A DNA stretch of 64,000 bases from Streptomyces sp. NBC_00250 (GTDB lineage: Bacteria > Actinomycetota > Actinomycetes > Streptomycetales > Streptomycetaceae): contig NZ_CP108088.1 in assembly GCF_036192275.1 (NCBI RefSeq), positions 5,829,501 through 5,893,500 on the forward strand, in the 5' to 3' direction. Numbering within the stretch: position 1 is the first letter of the stretch; every line of letters begins with the position of its first letter. The notes under the pieces are model-generated. The model worked only from the letters and a program-made list of their open reading frames with translations. It made no database searches and was not told the DNA's origin. A program made the position numbers and the translations under genes. This document shows, in pieces, positions 43,548 through 55,246 of this stretch.

Positions 43548-43566
43548 GTAGGTTAGCCTAACCTCA
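43548..43566 (-). promoter_or_regulatory. Iron box of the siderophore reductase gene
   Basis: Palindrome AGGTTAGCCTAACCT at 43550-43564 with flanking bases of the DmdR consensus. Its TAGGCT can serve as -10, placing the RNA start at or just before the ATG. Confidence 0.93.
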
Positions 43567-43583
43567 TAAACCCCTGTAAAGGG

Positions 43584-43620
43584 GGAGGGCCCGCCACCCC
43601 CTCGGGGTGACGGGCCCTCC
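43584..43620 (-). terminator. Terminator of the branched-chain catabolism operon
   Basis: GGAGGGCCCG and CGGGCCCTCC arms with an inner CACCCC/GGGGTG stem, 17 bases past the acyl-CoA dehydrogenase stop. Confidence 0.85.
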
Positions 43621-43637
43621 TCGCCGGGTCGGCCGGG

Positions 43638-44810
43638 TCAGGCCTGCAGGCCCAACTCCCGCGCGATCAGCATCCGCTGGACCTCGCTCGTGCCCTCGCC
43701 GATCTCCAGGATCTTCGAGTCGCGCCACATGCGGGCCACCGGGTACTCGTTCATGAAGCCGTAGCCGCCGTGGATCTGGGTCGCCTCGCGGGCGTTGTCC
43801 ACGGCCACCGTGGAGGAGTACAGCTTCGCGATCGCCGCCTCCTTCTTGAACGTCTCGCCGTGGACCAGTCGCGAGGCCGCGTCCCGCCAGCCGATCCGGG
43901 CCATGTGCGCCCGCATCTCCATGTCGGCGATCTTGAACTGGATGGCCTGGTTGTCGCCGATCGGTCGGCCGAAGGCGTGACGCTCCTTCGCGTACTTCAC
44001 CGACTCGTCGACACAGCCCTGCGCGAGACCCGTCGCGAGCGCCGCGATCGCGACCCGGCCCTCGTCCAGGATCCGCAGGAACTGCGCGTACCCGCGGCCC
44101 TCCTCGCCCAGCAGGTTCTCCACCGGGACGCGGACGTCGTCGAAGGACAGCTCACGGGTGTCCGAGGCGTTCCAGCCGACCTTCGAGTAGGGAGCGGCGA
44201 CGGTGAAACCGGGCGTGCCGGAGGGGACGATGATCGAGGAGATCAGCGGACGGCCGTCCGGCTTGCGGCCGGTGACCGCCGTGACCGTCACCAGACCCGT
44301 GATGTCCGTACCGGAGTTGGTGATGAAGCACTTCGAACCGTTGATGACCCAGTGGTCGCCGTCGCGCACGGCCGTCGTACGGGTCCCGCCCGCGTCCGAG
44401 CCGGCACCCGGCTCGGTCAGGCCGAAGGCGCCGAGCAGCTCGCCGGCGCAGAGCCGCGGCAGCCACTCGCGCTTCTGCTCGTCCGTACCGAAGAGGTACA
44501 CGGGCATCGCGCCGAGCGAGACGCCCGCCTCCAGGGTGATCGCGACGGAGGAGTCGACCCGGGCCAGCTCCTCCAGGGCGATGCCGAGCGCCAGGTAGTC
44601 ACCGCCCATGCCGCCGTACTCCTCGGGGAACGGCAGCCCGAACAGGCCCATACGGCCCATCTCACGGACGATCTCGTACGGGAACTCGTGCCGCTCGTAG
44701 TAGTCGCCGATCTTCGGCGCGACCACGTCGTGCGCGAACGCCTCGACGGTACGGCGGAGTTCCTCGTGCTCTGCGGAGAGCCGGTGGTCGAGGGACATGG
44801 GAATCGTCAC
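43638..44810 (-). CDS. acdH: Acyl-CoA dehydrogenase of branched-chain amino acid breakdown
   Basis: 390 aa. FAD-dependent acyl-CoA dehydrogenase: [62 protein letters not shown] and [13 protein letters not shown]. The operon (MCC-like carboxylase and HMG-CoA lyase) argues for isovaleryl-CoA as substrate; S. coelicolor AcdH at the same place (SCO2779) is known for branched-chain acyl-CoA oxidation. ATG 44810 overlaps the lyase stop by four bases. Last gene of the operon. Confidence 0.9.
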   Translation of the reverse strand: MTIPMSLDHRLSAEHEELRRTVEAFAHDVVAPKIGDYYERHEFPYEIVREMGRMGLFGLPFPEEYGGMGGDYLALGIALEELARVDSSVAITLEAGVSLGAMPVYLFGTDEQKREWLPRLCAGELLGAFGLTEPGAGSDAGGTRTTAVRDGDHWVINGSKCFITNSGTDITGLVTVTAVTGRKPDGRPLISSIIVPSGTPGFTVAAPYSKVGWNASDTRELSFDDVRVPVENLLGEEGRGYAQFLRILDEGRVAIAALATGLAQGCVDESVKYAKERHAFGRPIGDNQAIQFKIADMEMRAHMARIGWRDAASRLVHGETFKKEAAIAKLYSSTVAVDNAREATQIHGGYGFMNEYPVARMWRDSKILEIGEGTSEVQRMLIARELGLQA

Positions 44811-45741
44811 TCCTTGTGGGAGAGGGCACGGACGGTACGGGAAGGGCTGGGCCTACCCAGCTGGTCTGCCATCCACGCGCTCGTGGCGGTGAGGCTGGCC
44901 AGATCGACCCCGGTCTCGATGCCGAGACCGTCGAGCATCCACACGAGATCCTCGGTGGCGAGATTGCCGGTCGCGCTCTTCGCGTACGGGCAGCCACCGA
45001 GGCCGCCGGCGGAGGCGTCGACGGTGGTGACTCCGTGGCGGAGGGCGGCGAGGGTGTTGGAGAGGGCCTGGCCGTAGGTGTCGTGGAAATGCACGGCGAG
45101 ACGGGAGGTGGGGACGCCGGCGCCGTTGAGCGCCTGGAGCAGGTTCGTCACGTGCCCGGGGGTGGCGACGCCGATGGTGTCCCCGAGGCTCAGCTCGTCG
45201 CAGCCCATCTCGGCCAGGGCCTTGGTGACACGGACGACCTGCTCGACGGGAACGGCGCCCTCCCAGGGGTCGCCGAAGCACATCGACAGATAGCCGCGGA
45301 CCTTCAGCCCCGCCTCTATGGCGCGGGTGACCGTCGGCGCGAAGAGGGCGAGGGCCTCGTCGACCGTCCGGTTGAGATTGGCCTTCGCGAAGGACTCGGT
45401 GGCCGACGCGAAGACGGCGATCTCGCGGACGCCGAGAGCGAGGGCGCGGTCGAGACCGCGCTCGTTCGGCACCAGCACCGGGAGGCGGACGGGGAGGTCA
45501 CGGACGAGCGGGAACAGCTCCTCCGCGTCCGCCAGCTGCGGCACCCACTTCGGGTGCACGAAGCTGGTCGCCTCGACGGTGGAGAGCCCGGCGGCGGCGA
45601 GCCGCCGGATGAACTCCGCCTTGACGTCGGTCGGGACGGCGCCCTTCTCGTTCTGCAGCCCGTCGCGCGCACCGACCTCGTGGATCCGCACCCGCGTGGG
45701 CAGCGCGGGATCGGGCACGACCATGGGCAGTCCTGCGGCGG

Positions 45742-45745
<4 letters not shown>
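44807..45745 (-). CDS. Hydroxymethylglutaryl-CoA lyase
   Basis: 312 aa. HMGL-like TIM barrel: VRIHEVGARDGLQNEK near the N-terminus (metal-binding Asp), AVHFHDTYGQALSN (His pair) and the catalytic Cys signature GGLGGCPYAKSATGN. Splits HMG-CoA to acetoacetate and acetyl-CoA, the final step of leucine breakdown. GTG 45745 overlaps the carboxylase stop (GTGA). No enoyl-CoA hydratase for 3-methylglutaconyl-CoA is in this operon. Confidence 0.95.
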
Positions 45746-47778
<2,033 letters not shown>

Positions 47779-47794
47779 GGACTCCCTCACACCC

Positions 47795-49402
47795 TCACAT
47801 CCGGAAGACGCCGAACTGGGGGTCTCCCAGGGGCGCGTTGGCACAGGCGGTCAGGGCGAGTCCGAGGACCTGGCGGGTCTCCATCGGGTCGATGACCCCG
47901 TCGTCCCAGAGGCGGGCGGTCGCGTAGTAGGCGTTGCCCTGGCTGTCGTACTGCTCGCGGATCGGAGCCTTGAAGGCCTCTTCCTCGTCCGCGCTCCACC
48001 CGTCGCCGAGCTGGTCCCGCTTGACGGTCGCGAGGACGGACGCGGCCTGCTCGCCGCCCATGACCGAGATCTTGGCGTTGGGCCACATCCACAGGAAGCG
48101 CGGCGAGTACGCCCGGCCGCACATCGAGTAGTTGCCCGCGCCGTACGAACCGCCGACGACGACCGTCAGCTTCGGGACCCGGGTGGTGGCCACGGCCGTG
48201 ACCATCTTGGCGCCGTGCTTGGCGATGCCGCCGTGCTCGTACGCCTTGCCGACCATGAAGCCGGTGATGTTCTGCAGGAAGACCAGCGGAATGCCGCGCT
48301 GGTCGCACAGTTCGATGAAGTGCGCGCCCTTCTGGGCGGACTCGGCGAACAGGATGCCGTTGTTGGCGACGATGCCGACCGGGTGGCCGTGGATCCGGGC
48401 GAAGCCGGTGATCAGCGTCTGCCCGTACTCGGACTTGAACTCCTGGAAGCGGGAGCCGTCCACCACCCGGGCGATGACCTCGCGCACGTCGTACGGGGTA
48501 CGGGAGTCCACCGGCACCGCGCCGTACAGCCCGGCCGGGTCCACCTTCGGCTCCTCGACCGGCTCGACCGACCAGGGCAGCGGGCCGCGGTCGGGGAGCG
48601 TGGCGACGATGTTCCGGACGATGCGCAGGGCGTGCGCGTCGTCCTCGGCGAGGTGGTCGGTGACGCCGGAGATCCGGGAGTGGACCTCGCCGCCGCCCAG
48701 CTCCTCCGCCGTGACGACCTCACCGGTCGCCGCCTTCACCAGCGGCGGACCGCCGAGGAAGATCGTGCCCTGGTTCCGGACGATCACGGCCTCGTCGCTC
48801 ATCGCCGGGACGTACGCGCCGCCGGCCGTGCACGAGCCGAGGACCGCCGCGATCTGCGGGATGCCCGCGCCGGACATCCGCGCCTGGTTGTAGAAGATCC
48901 GGCCGAAGTGCTCCCGGTCGGGGAAGACCTCGTCCTGCATCGGCAGGAACGCGCCGCCCGAGTCGACCAGGTAGAGGCAGGGGAGACGGTTCTCCAGCGC
49001 CACCTCCTGGGCCCGGAGGTGCTTCTTCACCGTCATCGGGTAGTACGTGCCGCCCTTGACCGTCGCGTCGTTGGCGACGATCACGCACTCGCGGCCCGAC
49101 ACCCGCCCGATGCCCGCGATGACTCCGGCCGCCGGGGCCGCGTCGCCGTACATCCCGTTCGCGGCCAGCGGGGCCAGCTCCAGGAACGGTGAGCCGGGGT
49201 CGAGGAGGGCGTCCACCCGGTCCCTCGGCAGCAGCTTCCCGCGCGCGGTGTGCCGGGCCCGGGACTTCTCACCGCCGCCCAGCGCCGCCGCCGCGAGCTT
49301 GGCGCGCAGGACGGCCGCCAGCTCGTGGTGCGCCGCCTCGTTCGCCTGCCAGGCCGGCGAGGCGGGATCCGCCGCACTCGCCAGCACAGGTGCCTGCTGC
49401 AT
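47795..49402 (-). CDS. Acyl-CoA carboxylase beta subunit (carboxyltransferase), MCC type
   Basis: 535 aa. Crotonase-fold carboxyltransferase: [73 protein letters not shown] and [16 protein letters not shown]. These fit the methylcrotonyl-CoA carboxylase beta group better than propionyl-CoA carboxylases. S. coelicolor accD1 (SCO2776) is at the same place. First gene of the operon; two TetR-type palindromes lie in its promoter. Confidence 0.93.
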   Translation of the reverse strand: MQQAPVLASAADPASPAWQANEAAHHELAAVLRAKLAAAALGGGEKSRARHTARGKLLPRDRVDALLDPGSPFLELAPLAANGMYGDAAPAAGVIAGIGRVSGRECVIVANDATVKGGTYYPMTVKKHLRAQEVALENRLPCLYLVDSGGAFLPMQDEVFPDREHFGRIFYNQARMSGAGIPQIAAVLGSCTAGGAYVPAMSDEAVIVRNQGTIFLGGPPLVKAATGEVVTAEELGGGEVHSRISGVTDHLAEDDAHALRIVRNIVATLPDRGPLPWSVEPVEEPKVDPAGLYGAVPVDSRTPYDVREVIARVVDGSRFQEFKSEYGQTLITGFARIHGHPVGIVANNGILFAESAQKGAHFIELCDQRGIPLVFLQNITGFMVGKAYEHGGIAKHGAKMVTAVATTRVPKLTVVVGGSYGAGNYSMCGRAYSPRFLWMWPNAKISVMGGEQAASVLATVKRDQLGDGWSADEEEAFKAPIREQYDSQGNAYYATARLWDDGVIDPMETRQVLGLALTACANAPLGDPQFGVFRM

Positions 49403-49422
49403 CCCTCGAGCTCCCTTGCTCG

Positions 49423-49467
49423 GTTAATGAGCGTTAACGTATGCCGTTCAGGTTAACGACCGCTAAC
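49423..49467. promoter_or_regulatory. Two TetR-type palindromes between the carboxylase operon and its regulator
   Basis: GTTAATGAGCGTTAAC (49423-49438) and GTTAACGACCGCTAAC (49452-49467) share GTTAA/TTAAC-type arms; centres are 29 bases apart, nearly three helical turns. They cover the promoters of both divergent genes. Confidence 0.8.
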
Positions 49468-49489
49468 GGGGTTGTCTAGAATCGAATCC

Positions 49490-50095
49490 ATGACCACGAC
49501 CCCGACGACCAGGACCGCCTCCGGCCGGACCGATGCCCCGACCCGCCGTGAGCAGATCCTCAAGGAGGCCGCCCGCCTCTTCGCCGAGCGCGGCTTCCAC
49601 GGCGTGGGTGTCGACGAGATAGGGGCCGCCGTCGGCATCAGCGGCCCCGGGCTCTACCGCCACTTCCCCGGCAAGGACGCGATGCTCGCCGAGCTCCTCG
49701 TCGGCATCAGCGAGCGGCTCCTCGACGGCGGCCGGCTGCGGGTCGCCGAGGCCACCGGCGACCCCGAGGTCCTGCTCGGCGCCCTCATCGACGGCCACAT
49801 CGACTTCGCCCTCGACGACCGCCCGCTGATCACCCTCCACGACCGCGAGCTCGACCGCCTGAAGGACGAGGACCGCAAGCGGGTACGGCAGCTCCAGCGG
49901 CAGTACGTGGAACTGTGGGTGACGGTGGTGCGGGAGCTGTACCCGGACTCCGGCGAGTCGGAGTCGCGGACCGCCGTCCACGCCGTCTTCGGGCTGCTCA
50001 ACTCGACGCCGCACCTCGACGCGGTCGGCCGCCGCTCCATGGAGGAGCTGCTGCGGCGGCTCGCCCACGGGGCCTTCAGGGCGCTCGAAGGCTAG
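49490..50095 (+). CDS. TetR-family repressor of the branched-chain catabolic operon
   Basis: 201 aa. HTH at about 20-65: ILKEAARLFAERGFHGVGVD, then ISGPGLYRHFPGKDAMLAEL. The C-terminal domain is of the acyl-CoA- or fatty-acid-responsive TetR type by context. Start ATG 49490 has no ribosome binding site, and TAGAAT at 49478-49483 would place the RNA start at or next to it, so the mRNA looks leaderless. Divergent from the carboxylase operon with two palindromes between, so it probably represses both; similar regulators in other actinobacteria control leucine degradation. Confidence 0.88.
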   Translation: MTTTPTTRTASGRTDAPTRREQILKEAARLFAERGFHGVGVDEIGAAVGISGPGLYRHFPGKDAMLAELLVGISERLLDGGRLRVAEATGDPEVLLGALIDGHIDFALDDRPLITLHDRELDRLKDEDRKRVRQLQRQYVELWVTVVRELYPDSGESESRTAVHAVFGLLNSTPHLDAVGRRSMEELLRRLAHGAFRALEG

Positions 50096-50152
50096 ATCCG
50101 GACGGGTCCACGGGACGGAACGATTGCCCACAACAGCGGGGCTTCCTCCAGA

Positions 50153-50935
50153 ATGAACCCCATGCCGATACTCAGTCGCCCAGCCCTTGTCGAGCACCTC
50201 GTCCGCGCCCGGATCGCGGGAGACGTCGCCACCCCGCGCGACAACAACCTCTCCCACTACCGCAAGCTCGCCAACGGCGACCGGCACTACTGGCTCGGCC
50301 TGGAGCTCGGCGACCGCTGGACCGACGAGCAGGACGTGCTCGCCGTGATGGCCGAGCGCTGCGGAGTCATCGACGACCCTGCCCACCGCGTCGGCCAGGA
50401 CACCATCGACCCCGAGCTCACCGTCGACGGCCTGGAGCGGATGGCCGCCCGGCTGCGCAAGGCCGCCGCCGGCAAGGAGCGGGTCCTCTTCGCCACCGGC
50501 CACCCCGGCGCGCTCATCGACGTCCACAGCCGCGTCGCCGCCGCGCTGCGCGCCCAGGGCTGCGACATCGTGAAGATCCCCGGCGGCCTGATCGCCGACG
50601 AGGGATACGTCGTGCAGTTCGCCGACGTCGCCGTCTTCGAGCGCGGCGCCAGCCTCTGGCACACCCACTCCCCGGAGCCGATGAACGCGATCCTCGACGC
50701 GCTCGGCGAGGACGGACGCCCCGACCTGGTGATCGCGGACCACGGCTGGGCCGGTCGCGCGGGCCAGCGGGGCATCGACTCCGTCGGCTACGCGGACTGC
50801 AACGACCCCGCGCTCTTCATCGGCGAGGCCGAGGGCACGATGCAGGTCACGATCCCGCTCGACGACCACGTCCTGGACCCGCGCTTCTACGAGCCGATGA
50901 CGGCGTACACCCTGAACGCGGCGGGCCTCGCCTGA
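50153..50935 (+). CDS. Conserved protein annotated in relatives as phosphatase
   Basis: 260 aa, ATG 50153 (or 50162); no clear ribosome binding site. Alpha/beta protein with VLFATGHPGALIDVHSRVAA, GGLIADEGYVVQFADVAVFE, LWHTHSPEPMNAIL and LVIADHGWAGRAGQRG. These His/Asp-rich loops could bind metal. I recall the S. coelicolor neighbour (about SCO2771) being labelled phosphatase, but I cannot confirm a catalytic motif. Follows the TetR gene by 57 bases; cotranscription possible. Confidence 0.6.
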   Translation: MNPMPILSRPALVEHLVRARIAGDVATPRDNNLSHYRKLANGDRHYWLGLELGDRWTDEQDVLAVMAERCGVIDDPAHRVGQDTIDPELTVDGLERMAARLRKAAAGKERVLFATGHPGALIDVHSRVAAALRAQGCDIVKIPGGLIADEGYVVQFADVAVFERGASLWHTHSPEPMNAILDALGEDGRPDLVIADHGWAGRAGQRGIDSVGYADCNDPALFIGEAEGTMQVTIPLDDHVLDPRFYEPMTAYTLNAAGLA

Positions 50936-50942
50936 CGGGCCC

Positions 50943-51010
50943 GGCGCCCCCGGTCCGGGGGCGCGGGACCGGAGGACGGGAACGCCCCGCGCCGAGGCGG
51001 CGCGGGGCGT
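50943..51010. terminator. Two tandem hairpins between convergent genes
   Basis: First hairpin GCGCCCCCGG-T-CCGGGGGCGC (50944-50964); second with 13-base arms ACGCCCCGCGCCG (50982-50994) and its complement (50998-51010). Confidence 0.8.
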
Positions 51011-51044
51011 CCGTGTCGGGGTGCCTCCCCCTGCGGTGAGGGGA

Positions 51045-53249
51045 TCAGAAGACGAGGGAGCGGGCGCCGTACAGGGAGCTGTACGGCGAAATGGCGTCGA
51101 GCGTCGTTGCGCGCCGGAACGGGGCCTTCCAGTCGCCGGTGCCCTTGTAGATGTTGAGCAGCGAGGCCTCCGCGGGTCCGCTCTCCGCGATCAGGTCCGC
51201 CCGGCCGTCCCGGTCCACATCGCCGATGTTGACGATCTCCTTGTACCTGCCCCACCCGCCGCCGACCTTGGTTCGCGGCGCGAACGTGCCGTCCCCCTTG
51301 CCGAGGTACAGCCACAGGTCGCCGCTCCGGTCGCGGGCCAGGAGGTCGCCGGTCTTCGCGCCGCCGATGTCGCCCGGGGCGGTGAGCAGGTCGTACGTGT
51401 TCCACCCGCCGCCGACGCGGACGCGCGGCGCGAACGGCTTGGCGGCGTCGCCGGTGGCCTTGTACAGCCACAGGACACCCGCGGTGTCGGTGGCGACGAG
51501 GTCGGGTCGGCCGTCGCCGGTCAGGTCGGAGCCCGCCGCGAGCCTCGCGTACCCGCCCCAGCCCGCGCCGATCCGGACCGGCTTGGCGAGGGAGTGGCCC
51601 GTGCCCGAGTAGAGCCACAGGACGCCCTGCCTGTCGCGGGCGACGACGTCCGCGTACGGGGTCGCGTCGAGGTTCCCGGCGGACAGCAGCCGGTCGTACA
51701 CGGACCACCCGCCGCCCCGCTCGGTCCGCTCCCACGTCTTCTCCGACGCCGCGACGAACTGTCGGACGTCGTACGAGGCGAGGTGGCCCGACCCGTTGCG
51801 GACGAGCAGGTCGGGGGAGCCGCTGTCCGAGTAGTCGTGCGGGGCGGTGCCGCTCGCGACCTGGAGGGTGCCGTTCCGCGTGACCGACCCGCCGATGCCG
51901 TTGAGCGGCGAGACGTCGACCTGCCACACGTAGGTGCCGTTGTGTGCGGCGGTCCCGTTCGGGAAGGTCCCGTCCCAGGTGAACGCCGCCTCGGTGGCCG
52001 TCCCCAGGAGCTTCTTGTCGACCGCCCAGGTCTTGCCCGTCGCCTGGTGCGTCAGCTGCAGGCGCACCCGCACGTCGCCCCTGCTGAGGTTCCAGCGCAG
52101 CTTCGCCGTGGATCCGGCCGTGCCGAAACCGGCGGTGGCGGGCACCTGCTCGTCCACGACCGAGACAGGCGTCCTCGCGCCTTCGGTCGCCACCTGGGTG
52201 ACGGCCGGCCGGCCGTCACCGTCGAGGGCGATCCGGTACAGGCCCTCGCCGTGCTCCGGAGTGCTGCCCTGCGCCAGCAGGTCGTCGCCGGACGCCGTCA
52301 CGACCCCCAGGTCGCCGAGGAGACCGGTGGTCGTGCCGTCCTTGAGGGAGACGGCCGAGAGGTCATTGTCGGACAGACCGAAGACGACCCGGTCCCCGAG
52401 CAGGGAGACCGGAACGTAGAGGCCGCCGTGGGTATCGAAGGTGGTGTGCCGCGTCGTTCCCGCCGCACCCCGAAGTGCCGTCACGAGGGTCACGGAGCCG
52501 TCGGGGTTGCTCTCGGACCAGGCCAGGTGGGTGGCCGAGACCGCGATCTCGGACGCGTAGTAGAGGCGGGGCACGGCCCGGTCCTCGACGACCTTCGCCC
52601 CGGCGAGGTCCACGACGGCGAGGTGCTCCACGGCCGAGACCTCGTACCGGACGACGAGGGCGCCGGAGGGGGAGTACCTGAGGTCTCGGATCTGCGCATC
52701 TGCGGGAAGGCCCTGCACCTGGCGGTGCACGACCGAGCTCCCGGGCTTGGAGACGAGGTGGAGGCTGTTGCCGCCGCGGACCATCACGAGGGTGTCCCTC
52801 GCGACGTGCCAGAGTTCCGCCCCCTCACCGACGGAGCGGGTGTCGATGTCGACGGGCTCGCCGCCCGCCATGTCCAGGAGCCGGTAGCTGCTTCCACCCG
52901 TCTGCACCGCGACGAGGTCGCTGTCCGTGGCCGTGGTGGGGTTGACGAAGTCGGGGGTGCCCTTGGGCAGGGTGGTCGCGGACCCGTCCGCGGACCGGCG
53001 CCACTGCCAGGTGGTGTTCACGCCGTCGTGGGACCGGACCCAGGTCAGAAAGCCCGTGGAGCCGCCGCCGTGCAGCTGCTCGCCGACGGCGAGGGCGAAG
53101 GGGCCGGTCTGCTGCTCTGCCGCGGCGGTGGTGGCGGCCCTGGGGGCCGCGAGGGCGGGGGTGCCGGCCATGGCCGTCCCGGCCGTCACGGCGAGGGTGA
53201 CGGCGACGGCGACCGCGACGTTCCGGCCGGCCGGGCTGAGGTACTTCAA
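51045..53249 (-). CDS. Secreted FG-GAP/VCBS-like repeat protein
   Basis: 734 aa from TTG 53249, chosen because GGAGGAAG is about 6 bases upstream and a clear signal peptide follows (MKYLSPAGRNVAVAVAVTLA to about residue 35). The middle has beta-propeller-like strands (YVPVSLLGDRVVFGLSDNDL); an FlgD-type Ig-like region follows (RLQLTHQATGKTWAVDKKL, YVWQVDVSPL); the C-terminus has at least four FG-GAP/VCBS-like repeats with DLTGDGRPDLVATDTAG, GVLWLYKATG and DVDRDGRADLIAE, whose Asp-rich loops bind calcium in the family. Likely an exported beta-propeller; ligand unknown. Confidence 0.8.
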   Translation of the reverse strand: MKYLSPAGRNVAVAVAVTLAVTAGTAMAGTPALAAPRAATTAAAEQQTGPFALAVGEQLHGGGSTGFLTWVRSHDGVNTTWQWRRSADGSATTLPKGTPDFVNPTTATDSDLVAVQTGGSSYRLLDMAGGEPVDIDTRSVGEGAELWHVARDTLVMVRGGNSLHLVSKPGSSVVHRQVQGLPADAQIRDLRYSPSGALVVRYEVSAVEHLAVVDLAGAKVVEDRAVPRLYYASEIAVSATHLAWSESNPDGSVTLVTALRGAAGTTRHTTFDTHGGLYVPVSLLGDRVVFGLSDNDLSAVSLKDGTTTGLLGDLGVVTASGDDLLAQGSTPEHGEGLYRIALDGDGRPAVTQVATEGARTPVSVVDEQVPATAGFGTAGSTAKLRWNLSRGDVRVRLQLTHQATGKTWAVDKKLLGTATEAAFTWDGTFPNGTAAHNGTYVWQVDVSPLNGIGGSVTRNGTLQVASGTAPHDYSDSGSPDLLVRNGSGHLASYDVRQFVAASEKTWERTERGGGWSVYDRLLSAGNLDATPYADVVARDRQGVLWLYSGTGHSLAKPVRIGAGWGGYARLAAGSDLTGDGRPDLVATDTAGVLWLYKATGDAAKPFAPRVRVGGGWNTYDLLTAPGDIGGAKTGDLLARDRSGDLWLYLGKGDGTFAPRTKVGGGWGRYKEIVNIGDVDRDGRADLIAESGPAEASLLNIYKGTGDWKAPFRRATTLDAISPYSSLYGARSLVF

Positions 53250-53341
53250 GAGGCTTCCTCCGGGCTGTGGTTGCGGCGTTCCTACGCCACAACCACAGGA
53301 CCCGCGGCAGCCGTGCAAGGTTGTACGGAGTTCGGAAAGAA

Positions 53342-53391
53342 GATCGAATGCGTCAGACCGGGTCCGGATCGAATGCGTCAGACCGGGTCCG
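53342..53391. repeat. 25-bp perfect tandem duplication over the CDF stop codon
   Basis: Two identical copies (53342-53366 and 53367-53391) beginning GATCGAATGCGTCAGACCGG. The second copy holds the last codons and TGA of the minus-strand CDF gene, the first is a downstream duplicate. Confidence 0.9.
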
Positions 53392-54346
53392 GATCGGAGG
53401 ACTGCCGGTCCCGGCGCTGCTCCACGCCCGGCGTCGGATCCAGGTAGACGCGGCGGATCGACGGGAAGCGTTCCCGGAGTTGGGACTCCGCGTCCTCGCA
53501 CGCCCACTCGACCTGCGCCGCGGACGCCACGTCCCGGAAGTCGACCTTCGCCGCGATCAGCACCTCGCCGGGCCCCTGGATGAGCGTCGTCAGGTCGAGG
53601 ACGTCCACGATGTGCGGGACGGAGAGCAGCTCCTCGCGGATCTCGGCCCGTACCCGCTTCGGGAGCGGCCGGCCGATGAGGAGTTCGGCGTTGGAGCGGC
53701 CCAGCACCCAGGCCACGTACACGAGCAGTGCGCCGATGAGGATCGAGGCGACGCCGTCCCAGACGCTGGAGCCGGTGATCTGGACGCCGAGGAGGCCGCC
53801 GGCCGCCAGCATCAGGCCGGCCAGGGCGGCGGAGTCCTCCATCACCACGGCCTTCACCGTGGTGTCGGGGGTGAGGCGGAGGTAGCGGGCGAAGGGGATC
53901 CGGGACCGTTCCGCCTCGGCCCGCATCTGCTTGACGCCGGTCCGGAGCGAGAAGCCCTCCAGGACGAAGGCGACGCCCAGCACGATGTAGGAGATCAGCG
54001 GGTCGCCCACCTCCTCGCCGTGGGCGAGGGTGTGGATGCCGTCGTAGATCGAGAAGACCGCGCCGCCCACGAAGGTCGCCACGGCCGCGAGCAGCGCCCA
54101 GACGTACCGTTCGCCCGCGTAGCCCACCGGATGGTCCTCGTCCGCCGGCTTCTCGCTCCGCTTGAGCGCGGTGAGCAGCATGACCTCGGTGACGGTGTCG
54201 GCGACCGAGTGGGCGGCCTCCGACAGCATCGCGCTGGATCCGCTGATGACACCGGCGACGGCCTTGGCGGCGGCGATCCCCAGATTCGCCACCGCCGCCA
54301 CGATCACCGTGAACGTGCTCTCGCCGCTGCCCGACTGCTCTGCCAT
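53378..54346 (-). CDS. Cation diffusion facilitator family transporter
   Basis: 322 aa. Six membrane helices; helix 2 SSAMLSEAAHSVADTVTEV holds the HxxxD metal site, helix 5 region has VMEDSAALAGLMLA with the ExxxD variant. The C-terminal cytosolic domain starts about residue 215 (RVRAEIREELLSVPHIVDVL). Expected to export divalent metal ions such as Zn or Mn against protons; family members close to SLC30A9 differ in metal site, so the metal is uncertain. Ends in a 25-bp duplication. Confidence 0.85.
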   Translation of the reverse strand: MAEQSGSGESTFTVIVAAVANLGIAAAKAVAGVISGSSAMLSEAAHSVADTVTEVMLLTALKRSEKPADEDHPVGYAGERYVWALLAAVATFVGGAVFSIYDGIHTLAHGEEVGDPLISYIVLGVAFVLEGFSLRTGVKQMRAEAERSRIPFARYLRLTPDTTVKAVVMEDSAALAGLMLAAGGLLGVQITGSSVWDGVASILIGALLVYVAWVLGRSNAELLIGRPLPKRVRAEIREELLSVPHIVDVLDLTTLIQGPGEVLIAAKVDFRDVASAAQVEWACEDAESQLRERFPSIRRVYLDPTPGVEQRRDRQSSDPDPV

Positions 54347-54370
54347 GACATCGGACGGTATGTCCGATCA

Positions 54371-55240
54371 TCAGCGCGGCACGCGAACGACACCCTCCTG
54401 GATGACCGAGATCGCGAGCCTGCCGTCCTGCGTGTAGATCCGGGCCTGGCCCAGGCCGCGCCCGCCGGACGCGGTCGGCGACTCCTGGTCGTACAGGAGC
54501 CACTCGTCGGCCCGGAAGGGCCGGTGGAACCACATCGCGTGGTCCAGGGACGCCCCGACGACGTCCCCGACGGCCCAGCCGCCCCGCCCGTGCGCGAGCA
54601 GGACGGAGTCGAGCAGCGTCATGTCGGAGACGTACGTGGCGAGGACGACGTGGAGGAGCGGGTCGTCGGCCAGCTTGCCGTTGGTGCGGAACCAGACCTG
54701 CGAGCGCGGCTCGCGCGGCTCCCCGACCGAGCCCCACGGGGGGACCTCGGCGTAGCGGAGGTCGACGGCCGCCCTGGCCTCGATCAGCCGGTCCGCGACC
54801 TCGCGGGGGAGGTGGCGGGGCAGCATCTCGGCCGGCGTGGGCAGCGACTCCGGGTCCGGCGCGGCCGGCATGTCCGCCTGGTGGTCGAGCCCCTCCTCGT
54901 ACGTCTGGAAGGACGCCGAGAGGTGGAAGATCGGCTGGCCGTGCTGGACGGCGACGACCCGGCGGGTGGTGAAGGAGCGTCCGTCGCGGATGCGGTCGAC
55001 CGTGTAGACGATCGGTGCGCCCGGGTCGCCGGGACGCAGGAAGTACGCGTGGAGCGAGTGCGCCAGGCGGTCTTCGGGTACGGTCCTGCCGGCCGCCACC
55101 AGGGCCTGGGCGGCCACCTGGCCGCCGAAGACGCGGGGGACGAGCGCGGAGCGGGACTCACCCCGGAAGATGTCCCGCTCGATCCGCTCCAGGTCGAGCA
55201 GATCGAGCAGGGCATCCAGGGCGCTGTGCGCGTCGGGCAC
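54371..55240 (-). CDS. tesB: Acyl-CoA thioesterase II
   Basis: 289 aa, double hot-dog. ALLDLLDLERIERDIFRGES, RVFGGQVAAQALVAAGRTV and HSLHAYFLRPGD in the first half; LDHAMWFHRPFRADEWLLYD and the catalytic-site Asp/Thr/Gln region in the second. Hydrolyses medium- and long-chain acyl-CoA. It starts six bases after the acyl-CoA dehydrogenase stop, so both are cotranscribed and act in acyl-CoA turnover. Confidence 0.92.
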   Translation of the reverse strand: MPDAHSALDALLDLLDLERIERDIFRGESRSALVPRVFGGQVAAQALVAAGRTVPEDRLAHSLHAYFLRPGDPGAPIVYTVDRIRDGRSFTTRRVVAVQHGQPIFHLSASFQTYEEGLDHQADMPAAPDPESLPTPAEMLPRHLPREVADRLIEARAAVDLRYAEVPPWGSVGEPREPRSQVWFRTNGKLADDPLLHVVLATYVSDMTLLDSVLLAHGRGGWAVGDVVGASLDHAMWFHRPFRADEWLLYDQESPTASGGRGLGQARIYTQDGRLAISVIQEGVVRVPR

Positions 55241-55246
55241 CTGGAC

